Shown piece after piece: positions 1 through 7,422 of a DNA stretch of 64,000 nucleotides. This DNA comes from JANNPJ01 sp965200525 (GTDB lineage Bacteria; Actinomycetota; Actinomycetes; Actinomycetales; Kineosporiaceae): the NCBI GenBank assembly GCA_965200525.1, contig OZ241368.1, positions 2,604,001 through 2,668,000 of the forward strand. Direction: 5' to 3'. Every line of letters starts with the position of its first letter. Within the stretch, counting starts at the first letter, position 1. The notes under the pieces are model-generated. The model had not been told where the DNA came from. It searched no databases and saw only the letters and a list, made by a program, of their open reading frames with translations. The position numbers and the translations under genes were made by a program.

Positions 1-575
1 ACCGGGCTGAGGGCCAGGTGGGAGGCGTCCCAGGATCGCCGGCCGGCGGTGAACGCGACCGCGGCCACACCGATCGCCAGCAGCAGGGCCAGCAGGACCG
101 CCGACAGGTCGAAGTACTCCCGCCCGGCGTGCGGCCCGTCCGACACGAAGGCCGAGGTCAGCCACATCAGGGTGCCGGCGATCGGGGGCTGGCCGAGACC
201 GCCGGGGCCGAGCTCCTGAACCAGGCCGGGCCGGGGCGTGGCCCCCAGGGCGTTGCTGCCGTAGAGCACCGGGATGTCGCTGTAGCAGGCGTGCCAGAAC
301 TGGTCCGGCGAGTTCCAGCCGACCGCCCGGCAGTGCTGCTTCTGGACGACCCCGAACGACAGCACCACGCAGGCCAGCAGCACCAGAATCGGTGCCGCCC
401 GCCAGAAACCGGTGCGCCCGGCGAGCCGGCGACCGGCCGGACCGCCGATCACCGTGCTCGCCGCCCGGGCCACCGGATCGTGCCGGGACGGCGCGTAGAC
501 GCTCACGCTGCCGGGTTCGTCGTCCAACCGGGTCTGCTTGCCGGTCAGGCTCTGCCGGACCCGCCGTCCGGTCAT
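1..575 (-). CDS. Membrane glycosyltransferase-like protein (DUF2029/GT87-like), N-terminal part
   Basis: A minus-strand reading frame is open from an ATG at 575 to the window edge, so the C-terminus is missing. The ATG overlaps the TGA of the upstream PBP gene (ATGA), showing translational coupling. About 50 basic cytoplasmic residues are followed by a hydrophobic segment (WRAAPILVLLACVVLSFGVV) and then a conserved-looking extracytoplasmic motif, HCRAVGWNSPDQFWHACYSD followed by IPVLY. A second membrane segment (LSAVLLALLLAIGVAAVAF) follows. This motif and the position next to a class A PBP match the actinobacterial polytopic proteins annotated as DUF2029/GT87 mannosyltransferase-like. Family assignment is from memory of the motif; the substrate is unknown. 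Confidence 0.75.
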   Translation of the reverse strand, partial: MTGRRVRQSLTGKQTRLDDEPGSVSVYAPSRHDPVARAASTVIGGPAGRRLAGRTGFWRAAPILVLLACVVLSFGVVQKQHCRAVGWNSPDQFWHACYSDIPVLYGSNALGATPRPGLVQELGPGGLGQPPIAGTLMWLTSAFVSDGPHAGREYFDLSAVLLALLLAIGVAAVAFTAGRRSWDASHLALSP

Positions 576-3500
576 TGGTTCGGATCCGGGGTCGGGACCA
601 CGACCGGGTTGGTCGGCTGGCCCGGCTGGCCCGGCTGGGTCGGGTTCGGGTCAGTGGTCGGGCCGACCGTGGCCGGAGCCGAAGGCGTCGCGGTGGGCTG
701 GGCCGTGTCGGTCGGGGCGACCGTCGGGCCCGCCGTCGGCGACGGGGCCAGCGTCGGTTTGATCGGCTGGCCGTGCTTCACCTCGCCGCCGTAGACCGGG
801 TCCGGGAAGGGGATGATCGGCTTGCCTTCGAGCGCGATCTTCATGAACTCGGTCCAGATCCGGGTCGGGAAGGTACCCCCGGAGATGGAGGAGTTGCTGA
901 GGCCGCCGAACCCGGAGATGGGCACGATCTTCGTCCTCATCTTCGGGGTTCCGTCGGCGTTCAGCACGACCTTGCCGTGCTTCTTCACCTTGACCTGCAC
1001 CTGCTGGTGGATGGCCACCGTGGTGACCAGCTGCGGGGTGAAGCCGGCGAACCAGGCCGACTTGCTGTCGTTCGAGGTACCGGTCTTGCCGGCCGCCGGA
1101 CGATCGAGGCCGCCGCGGGCGATCGAGTTGGCGGCCGTTCCGTGCAGCACCACCTGTTGCAGGGCGTAGGTCAGGTCGGCGGTCGAGCCCGCACTGAACG
1201 CCCGAGTGCCCTTGTCCTGCGGGTTCTTGTACACCACGTCGCCGGTGCCGATCTTGCTCACCGACACCACCGAGTAAGCCGGGTGCCGGATCCCCTTGGC
1301 CGCGAACACGCCGTAGGCGCTGGCCAGGTCGATCGGGTGCACGTTGGTCGAGCCCAGCACGTTGACCAGATTGTCCTTGAGATCATTGGTGTCAGGAATC
1401 CCCGCCTTGATCGCTGTCGCTCTGGTCTTGTCCTCTCCGACCTCGTGATTGAGCTGGACGTAGACGGTGTTGAGCGAGTGCTCGGTGGCGGTCACCAGGT
1501 TGACGTACCCGTAGGTTTCGTTGCCGAAGTTCTGCACCGGGACGCCGGCGATCTTCATCGGGCTGGCGCTGCTGTAGTAGGTCTTCAGGCTGTAACCATC
1601 TTCCAGGGCCGACATCAGGCCGAACGCCTTGAACGTCGACCCGGCCTGGGCGGCGTCCTTGGTGGCCTGGTTCTCCTCCTTCAAGATCCCCTTGCCGCCG
1701 TAGATCGCCTTGATCTGCCCGGTCCGCGGATCGATGGAGGCCATTCCGACCCGCAGGTTCTTCGGGGTGTCGCTGGGCAACTGGTCCTTGACCGCCTTCA
1801 CCCCGGCCTTGATCAGGGCCGGGTCGAAAGTGGTGACGATCTTGTAGCCACCGGTTTCGAGCTGGGCCTTGGTCAGGTGGGCGTCCTGGGCCGCCTCGTC
1901 CTCGACCATCTCCTTGAGGTAGGCGTTCTGCCCCTTCACCGAGGTCTGGGTGACCTGCTTGATCGTCTTCGGGAACTTCAGCCCGGCCCGATCCTGCGGA
2001 TCGAGCCAGCCGTCGGTCACCATCGCGTCCAGCACGACGTTCCAGCGCCGGGTGGCCCGGGCCTTCTCGTCGACGCCGTCCCGCGGGTCGGCCAGCGACG
2101 GCGCGTTGATGATCCCGGCCAGGAAGGCGCCCTGGGACACGGTCAGATCTTTCGCGTCGGTCTTCTGCCCGAAGTAGGCGTGCGCCGCGGCCTGCATGCC
2201 GTAGGCCCCGCGACCCATGTAGATCGTGTTCAGGTAGCGCTCGAGGATCTTGTCCTTGTCCTCGGTGCGGTTGATCTTGATGGCCAGGAAGACCTCGGTG
2301 ATCTTGCGCTTCACCGTGCGCTGGCGCTGGTTGTAGACGTTCTTCACGTACTGCTGGCTGATCGTCGAGCCGCCCTGGGTGGCGTTGCCCCGGGCGTTGC
2401 TGTAGACCGCGCGAATGATCGACTTGGGGTCGACCCCGCTGTTGGTGCGGAAGGTGTGGTCCTCGGCCGCGAGCACGGCGTTCTGGACCGGCACCGGGAT
2501 CTGCGACAGGTTGACGATCTCGCGGTCCTGGGTGGCCATCCGGGCGATCTCGGTCTTGCCGTCGCCGTAGTAGATGATCGACGTCTGGGCCTGGATCTTG
2601 GAGTCGGCCGCGGGAATCGTGATCTTTTGATAGATCAGCACGACACCGGCGATCGCGGTGACGATGCCGAGGGTGAACACCAGCAGGATCAGCCGCAACG
2701 AGGGGAACCAGCGGGTCCAGCCTTTCGGCCGGCGTCGCGGGTAGTTGAGCCAGTTGCTCTTGCGGGGCGGGGGCGGGCCCGGCGGGCGACCGCCACCGGG
2801 GCCGGGGTTGTAGCCCCCCGGCGGTGAACTCTGCCCCCCGCCCTTGGGGAACAGACCGATGCCACCGGTGGGCGGCGGGGCGCCGGGCAGCAGGGACTGC
2901 GAGCCACCCCGGCCGGCCGCCACCGGCTCCGGAACGGGAGCAGCGGCGTACGGCCGCTCCAACAGCTCGGGCGGCGGGGGCGGCAGCGGCTCAGCCGTCA
3001 GCGGCGCCGGTCGGCCCGACTGGGCGGGCCGGGCCGGCTGGGCGGGTCGAGCCGGCTGAGCCGGGCGGGCCAGTTGAGCCAGGATGTCGGCCGACTCCGC
3101 TGAGCGCAGAGAAACTTCCGGACGCCCGGCCTCGTCCGGGCGCATCGGATCCTGCGGACGCGGGGCCGGACGGGCCGGCGAGGCCGGACGCAGTCCCGGG
3201 GCCGGACTGGCGGGCGGGCGGACCGGACGGGTGGGCTCCTGCGGACGGGCCGGGGACAGCGGAACGGCCGGCGGACCCGCAGCCGGCGGCGAGCCGGCGG
3301 GTGAAGCAGTGGGACGAGGGGACGACGGCCGCGGAGGCTGGGCCGGTCGAAGCGGCTGAGCCGGGGCCGGGTTGCCGGGCGGAGCTGCACTCCGGGGCGG
3401 AGCCGAAGTCCGGGGCGGAGCCGCTTCCGGGGGCGTGACCGGCTGGCGGGTGGGCGGCGGCGCGGCCGCCGGAGTCTGGGCCCCGCGGCCGATCTTCGGC

Positions 3501-3922
3501 CGCCGGTCGGCGGGCAGCACCCCGGGACGGTTCAGGCCCGCCCGGACCGCGGGAGCAGCCGGTTCGGCATCAGCAGGAGTGGCCGGCTCTTGCGGCTCGT
3601 CGGCCTGGCCGGAGCGGTTGCCGAGCTTTCGGCTGCGCTCGGGCAGGCGCCATTCGCCGCCCGCACCCGAACCGCGGCCACTGGAGTTGGAGCCGCCTGG
3701 ACCTGCCACGGTGTTCGGTGCCTCCCTCTCGGCTGCGCTGTCGGCTGCTGTCGGCTCTGCCTGCTGTACGCCCTGTCCTACGCGTTGCTCGTGGTGCGGG
3801 GTTGCCGGTTCGTGGAGCCGGACGCGTTCAGTATGAGGCGTGCCCGGCGACGGCCCCAATGCTGCAGGTGCCGAGCGTACGGGGTCCGGCTGAGAAGGCC
3901 CCTCTCTTGCCCTGCGGGACAA
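572..3922 (-). CDS. ponA: Class A penicillin-binding protein (transglycosylase/transpeptidase)
   Basis: Bifunctional peptidoglycan synthase that polymerises lipid II and cross-links stem peptides outside the membrane. A single transmembrane segment lies at about residues 407-430. The GT51 domain follows, with EDHTF near residue 486, QGGSTISQQYVKN and the ILERYLNTIYMGRGAYG stretch. The transpeptidase shows the SxxK motif as STFK (about 761), SLN, and KTGTS (about 944). The C-terminus is a Pro/Thr-rich tail. The cytoplasmic N-terminus is exceptionally long (about 400 residues) and Pro/Ala/Arg-rich, so the true start could lie further in than the ATG at 3922. Enzymatic motifs are intact. It is divergent from padR across a palindrome at 3944-3974. 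Confidence 0.9.
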   Translation of the reverse strand: MSRRAREGPSQPDPVRSAPAALGPSPGTPHTERVRLHEPATPHHEQRVGQGVQQAEPTAADSAAEREAPNTVAGPGGSNSSGRGSGAGGEWRLPERSRKLGNRSGQADEPQEPATPADAEPAAPAVRAGLNRPGVLPADRRPKIGRGAQTPAAAPPPTRQPVTPPEAAPPRTSAPPRSAAPPGNPAPAQPLRPAQPPRPSSPRPTASPAGSPPAAGPPAVPLSPARPQEPTRPVRPPASPAPGLRPASPARPAPRPQDPMRPDEAGRPEVSLRSAESADILAQLARPAQPARPAQPARPAQSGRPAPLTAEPLPPPPPELLERPYAAAPVPEPVAAGRGGSQSLLPGAPPPTGGIGLFPKGGGQSSPPGGYNPGPGGGRPPGPPPPRKSNWLNYPRRRPKGWTRWFPSLRLILLVFTLGIVTAIAGVVLIYQKITIPAADSKIQAQTSIIYYGDGKTEIARMATQDREIVNLSQIPVPVQNAVLAAEDHTFRTNSGVDPKSIIRAVYSNARGNATQGGSTISQQYVKNVYNQRQRTVKRKITEVFLAIKINRTEDKDKILERYLNTIYMGRGAYGMQAAAHAYFGQKTDAKDLTVSQGAFLAGIINAPSLADPRDGVDEKARATRRWNVVLDAMVTDGWLDPQDRAGLKFPKTIKQVTQTSVKGQNAYLKEMVEDEAAQDAHLTKAQLETGGYKIVTTFDPALIKAGVKAVKDQLPSDTPKNLRVGMASIDPRTGQIKAIYGGKGILKEENQATKDAAQAGSTFKAFGLMSALEDGYSLKTYYSSASPMKIAGVPVQNFGNETYGYVNLVTATEHSLNTVYVQLNHEVGEDKTRATAIKAGIPDTNDLKDNLVNVLGSTNVHPIDLASAYGVFAAKGIRHPAYSVVSVSKIGTGDVVYKNPQDKGTRAFSAGSTADLTYALQQVVLHGTAANSIARGGLDRPAAGKTGTSNDSKSAWFAGFTPQLVTTVAIHQQVQVKVKKHGKVVLNADGTPKMRTKIVPISGFGGLSNSSISGGTFPTRIWTEFMKIALEGKPIIPFPDPVYGGEVKHGQPIKPTLAPSPTAGPTVAPTDTAQPTATPSAPATVGPTTDPNPTQPGQPGQPTNPVVVPTPDPNQ

Positions 3923-3943
3923 CCCGACGTATGTTCACCTTAC

Positions 3944-3974
3944 GAGCTGATGTATCGACTCGATACATCAGCTC
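3944..3974. promoter_or_regulatory. Perfect 31-bp palindrome, likely PadR operator
   Basis: Two perfect 15-bp arms (GAGCTGATGTATCGA and its reverse complement) are separated by one C. The site lies between the divergent ponA and padR starts, 21 bp from the ponA ATG and 44 bp from the padR ATG. The inner TGTATCGA..TCGATACA is the size and shape expected for a dimeric winged-helix PadR site. Autoregulation and control of ponA are inferred from position. Confidence 0.75.
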
Positions 3975-4018
3975 GATGTAACGCAGAGTTGATAGCTGAT
4001 GCGATCTCCGCATCCGTC

Positions 4019-4660
4019 ATGAGCGTGGGAGGTGCTGTGAGCCGTCGCGGCGACGTCTTGGAGCTGGCCGTCCTTGGCCTGCTGCACGAGTCCGCCATGC
4101 ACGGCTATGAGCTCCGCAAACGCCTGAACACCCTGCTCGGGACGTTTCGCGCCCTTTCGTACGGCACGCTCTACCCCTGCCTGAAGACCCTGCTCGCGGA
4201 CGGCTGGATCCGGGAGACGGACGTCGATGACGCCGCCGCCGCCCCCTTGGCCGCCCGCCGAGCCAAGATCGTCTACGAGCTCACTGCCGAGGGCAAGGAG
4301 CGCTTCCAGTCCCTGGTCGGTGACCCCGGCCCGGCCGCGTGGGAGGACGAGCGGTTCGACATCCACTTCGCCTTCTTCGCCCGGACCGACGCGGCCACCC
4401 GGCTGCAGATCCTCGAAGGCCGCCGCAGCCGGCTGCAGGAACGCCGTGAGGGCGTTCGGCAGTCGATGCAGCGCAGCCGGGAACGGATCGACCAGTACAC
4501 CCTCGAGCTTCAGCGACACGGCCTCGAGGCGGTCGACGGCGAGGTGCGTTGGCTCACCGAGCTGATCGACACCGAGCGGGCCAGCAACATGACCCACCCG
4601 CCCCAAGGCGACGTCCCGCCGGCCCTTCCCCCGGCCGCTCCCCCGGATCCACCCCGCTGA
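4019..4660 (+). CDS. PadR family transcriptional regulator
   Basis: DNA-binding repressor-type protein of 213 residues. The N-terminal winged helix is recognisable in LELAVLGLLHESAMHGYELR, LSYGTLYPCLKTLLADGWI and the wing segment KIVYELTAEGKERF. The C-terminal half (FFARTDAATRLQILEGRRSRLQ onward) is a long coiled-coil dimerisation region, followed by a Pro-rich tail. The start is placed at ATG 4019 because the upstream part of the open frame antisense to ponA shows no homology. It lies just downstream of the 3944-3974 palindrome and 53 bp ahead of ino1, so it probably forms an operon with it; this PadR-Ino1 pairing is common in actinobacteria. Confidence 0.9.
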   Translation: MSVGGAVSRRGDVLELAVLGLLHESAMHGYELRKRLNTLLGTFRALSYGTLYPCLKTLLADGWIRETDVDDAAAAPLAARRAKIVYELTAEGKERFQSLVGDPGPAAWEDERFDIHFAFFARTDAATRLQILEGRRSRLQERREGVRQSMQRSRERIDQYTLELQRHGLEAVDGEVRWLTELIDTERASNMTHPPQGDVPPALPPAAPPDPPR

Positions 4661-4713
4661 GGATCCGCTCCCCCCAATCAGATCCGCTCGACTTGAACAG
4701 AAGGAGAAAACGC

Positions 4714-5805
4714 ATGGGCTCCATCCGCGTTGCCATCGTCGGTGTAGGTAACTGCGCGTCGTCCCTCGTCCAGGGTGTGCACTACTACCGGGACGCCGAC
4801 CCGACCACCACCGTGCCGGGCCTGATGCACGTGCAGTTCGGCGACTACCACGTCAGCGACATCGAGTTCGTCGCCGCGTTCGACGTCGACGCCAAGAAGG
4901 TCGGTCTCGACCTCGCGGATGCGATCGGCTCGAGCGAGAACAACACCATCAAGATCGCGGACGTCGCCACCACCGGCATCACCGTGCAGCGCGGCCCGAC
5001 GCTCGACGGCCTGGGCAAGTACTACCGCGAGACGATCGAGGAGTCGGACGAGGAGCCGGTCGACGTCGTCGCCGTCCTGCGCGAGCGCGAGGTCGACGTC
5101 CTGATCTCGTACCTGCCGGTGGGTTCCGAGGACGCCGACAAGTTCTACGCCCAGTGCGCGATCGACGCCAAGGTCGCCTTCGTCAACGCGCTTCCGGTGT
5201 TCATCGCCTCCGACCCGGAGTGGGCCCAGAAGTTCATCGACGCCGGTGTGCCGATCGTCGGAGACGACATCAAGAGCCAGGTCGGCGCGACCATCACCCA
5301 CCGGGTGATGGCCAAGCTGTTCGAAGACCGCGGCGTCGTGCTGGAGCGCACCTACCAGCTGAACGTCGGCGGCAACATGGACTTCAAGAACATGCTGGAG
5401 CGCGACCGCCTGGAGTCCAAGAAGGTCTCCAAGACCCAGGCCGTGACGTCGAACCTCACCGGCGCCCTGGCCGGCAAGACGCACGACCGCAACGTGCACA
5501 TCGGGCCGAGCGACTACGTCGAGTGGCTCGACGACCGCAAGTGGGCCTACGTCCGCCTCGAGGGCCGCGCGTTCGGCGACGTCCCGCTGAACCTGGAGTA
5601 CAAGCTCGAGGTCTGGGACTCGCCCAACTCGGCCGGCGTGATCATCGACGCGCTGCGCGCCGCCAAGATCGCCAAGGACCGCGGCATCGGTGGCCCGGTC
5701 ATCTCGGCCGCCGCGTACTTCATGAAGTCGCCGCCGGTTCAGGTCGCCGACGACATCGCCCGGGTCAACCTGGAGAAGTTCATCGCCGGCGACGTCGAGG
5801 CCTGA
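4714..5805 (+). CDS. ino1: Inositol-3-phosphate synthase
   Basis: Converts glucose 6-phosphate to 1L-myo-inositol 1-phosphate using bound NAD. This is the first step toward phosphatidylinositol and mycothiol in actinobacteria. The protein is 363 residues, the normal bacterial length. The Rossmann start IRVAIVGVGNCASSLVQG, the DIKSQVGATITHR stretch, the tetramer/active-site segment LNVGGNMDFKNM and the following KKVSKTQAV are all present. The ATG at 4714 has a good ribosome site (AAGGAG at 4701). A strong hairpin at 5833-5876 ends the unit. Confidence 0.95.
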   Translation: MGSIRVAIVGVGNCASSLVQGVHYYRDADPTTTVPGLMHVQFGDYHVSDIEFVAAFDVDAKKVGLDLADAIGSSENNTIKIADVATTGITVQRGPTLDGLGKYYRETIEESDEEPVDVVAVLREREVDVLISYLPVGSEDADKFYAQCAIDAKVAFVNALPVFIASDPEWAQKFIDAGVPIVGDDIKSQVGATITHRVMAKLFEDRGVVLERTYQLNVGGNMDFKNMLERDRLESKKVSKTQAVTSNLTGALAGKTHDRNVHIGPSDYVEWLDDRKWAYVRLEGRAFGDVPLNLEYKLEVWDSPNSAGVIIDALRAAKIAKDRGIGGPVISAAAYFMKSPPVQVADDIARVNLEKFIAGDVEA

Positions 5806-5832
5806 GCCTCGCCCCTGCGTGTGATCGCCGAC

Positions 5833-5876
5833 TCGGCCCCCGGAAGCGACGCGAGAGCGTTACTTCCGGGGGCCGA
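5833..5876 (+). terminator. Intrinsic terminator-like hairpin after ino1
   Basis: A perfect 14-bp inverted repeat (TCGGCCCCCGGAAG and its complement, 5833-5846 and 5863-5876) with a 16-nt loop begins 27 bp after the ino1 stop. It has no long T-run, as is usual in high-GC actinobacteria. Confidence 0.7.
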
Positions 5877-5961
5877 ACTCGTGTTCAGCGGAGGACGACG
5901 AGACCGCCGGACTCGATCGCCTTGTCGGGCCGGACCCAGGTGGGCGGCCTAACCTGGGGCG

Positions 5962-7422
5962 GTGCCGTCCGACCGTTCGTTCCTCTCCGACCTGCTCGTC
6001 GTCCTGCGGGGCCGCGACTTCCGGCGGCTGTTCGCCGTCCGGCTGGCCTCGCAGGCGAGTGACGGCGCGTTTCAGGTCGGCCTGGCCAGCCTGGTCTTCT
6101 TCTCCCCCGACCGGGCCACCACGCCCGAGGCGGTCGCGATCGCGGCCGTGGTCACGGTGCTGCCGTACACCCTGATCGGGCCGTTCGCCGGCGTCCTGCT
6201 CGACGTCTGGCCGCGCCGGCAGGTGCTGCTGTTCGCCAACACCCTGCGGGCCCTGATGGTGGCCGGGGTGGCCGCGCTGGTTCTGGTCGGGGCGGTCGGG
6301 TTGCCGCTCTACCTGGCTGCGCTGGCCTGCCTGTCGGTCAACCGGTTCTTCCTGGCCGGCCTCGGCGCCTCGCTGCCGCACGTCGTCCCCCGGCACGAAC
6401 TGGTGATGGCCAACGCCGTCTCGCCGACCTGCGGAACGGTGGCGGCCCTGCTCGGGGCCGGGGTCGGCTTCGGCCTGCGGCTGGTACTCGGGGACGCCGA
6501 TCCGGCCAGTGCGGCCGTGCTGCTCGTCTCCGGCGGGGGGTACGCGCTGTCGGCGGCTCTGGCCACCCGGATGGGCCGCGACCTGCTCGGCCCGGATCAG
6601 AGTGCCCCCCTGAACTGGCAGTCCTTCTCCTCGGTGGGCCGTGACGTGCTGGCCGACCTGGCCGCCGGGGGCCGGCACGTGCACGAACGGCGGCGGGCCG
6701 GGCGGGCGCTGGCCATGATCGGCGCCCACCGGGTCGGCTACGGCGTGATGACGATCACCCTGGCCCTGCTCTGCCGCAACTACTTCGCCGACCCCGCGGA
6801 CGCCGACGCCGGCCTGTCGTTGCTGGCCCGCGCGGTGACCGTGACCGGCCTCGGCATCGCGGCGGCGGCCTTCCTGACCCCGGTGGCCGCTCGGCGGCTG
6901 GGCTCGGCCCGGTGGATCACGGCCTGCATCGGCGCGGCCGCCCTGGTCCAGGCCCTGATGGTGATCCACCTCAACCTGGCCACGCTGCTGACCGGCGCCT
7001 TCGTGCTCGGCCTGACCGGTCAGGGAGCCAAGATCTGCGTCGATGCGATCGTGCAGGACACCGTGGACGACAGCTATCGGGGCCGGGTGTTCTCGTTCTA
7101 CGACGTGGTCTTCAACGCCGCCTTCGTCAGCGCGGCCGGGCTGTCGGTGCTGCTGCTGCCCGCCGACGGGTACTCCCGGCCGGTGTTCGCCGGGGTGGCG
7201 GTCCTGTTCGCGGTGATCGCCGGCGTTTACCTGGTCGGGGAAAGCCGTCAGGCCGGCGCTGAACAGCGCCGGCCTGACGAGACGAACTCAGCGGAGGACC
7301 GCCGTGAGGAAGAGGACCGCTCAGGCCTCGACCTCGAACACGAAACCGCTCTCGCCCCCGAGATCGACCCGGGTACCGGGCGTGATCAAGGTGGGCACAC
7401 CCGGCTCGATCGCCACCGGTGA
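5962..7422 (+). CDS. MFS transporter
   Basis: Integral membrane protein of 486 residues with about twelve hydrophobic segments, for example VAIAAVVTVLPYTLIGPFAGVLLD and LLTGAFVLGLTGQGAKICVD. The loop motif RDFRRLFAVRLASQASDGAF at the N-terminus is typical of the major facilitator superfamily (drug/macrolide-exporter type); the substrate cannot be told. The start is a GTG with no ribosome site, so it may be leaderless. The last ~60 residues are hydrophilic and low-complexity, are read through the hairpin at 7247-7278, and overlap the convergent FHA gene by 102 nt. The real protein may have a shorter functional core. Confidence 0.85.
   Translation: MPSDRSFLSDLLVVLRGRDFRRLFAVRLASQASDGAFQVGLASLVFFSPDRATTPEAVAIAAVVTVLPYTLIGPFAGVLLDVWPRRQVLLFANTLRALMVAGVAALVLVGAVGLPLYLAALACLSVNRFFLAGLGASLPHVVPRHELVMANAVSPTCGTVAALLGAGVGFGLRLVLGDADPASAAVLLVSGGGYALSAALATRMGRDLLGPDQSAPLNWQSFSSVGRDVLADLAAGGRHVHERRRAGRALAMIGAHRVGYGVMTITLALLCRNYFADPADADAGLSLLARAVTVTGLGIAAAAFLTPVAARRLGSARWITACIGAAALVQALMVIHLNLATLLTGAFVLGLTGQGAKICVDAIVQDTVDDSYRGRVFSFYDVVFNAAFVSAAGLSVLLLPADGYSRPVFAGVAVLFAVIAGVYLVGESRQAGAEQRRPDETNSAEDRREEEDRSGLDLEHETALAPEIDPGTGRDQGGHTRLDRHR
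7247..7278. terminator. Bidirectional hairpin between convergent genes
   Basis: Perfect 14-bp arms (GTCAGGCCGGCGCT and complement) with a GAAC loop. It lies 43 bp past the stop of the minus-strand FHA gene and inside the 3' end of the MFS reading frame, so it probably terminates the FHA transcript. Confidence 0.7.

Noticed and set aside
392..2827. Long plus-strand frame opposite ponA (811 codons)
   Set aside because: Shadow frame of a high-GC gene: the minus strand has clear PBP motifs, and the plus translation is Arg/Gly-rich without motifs. The same reasoning removed other long antisense frames, for example opposite gyrA and gyrB.
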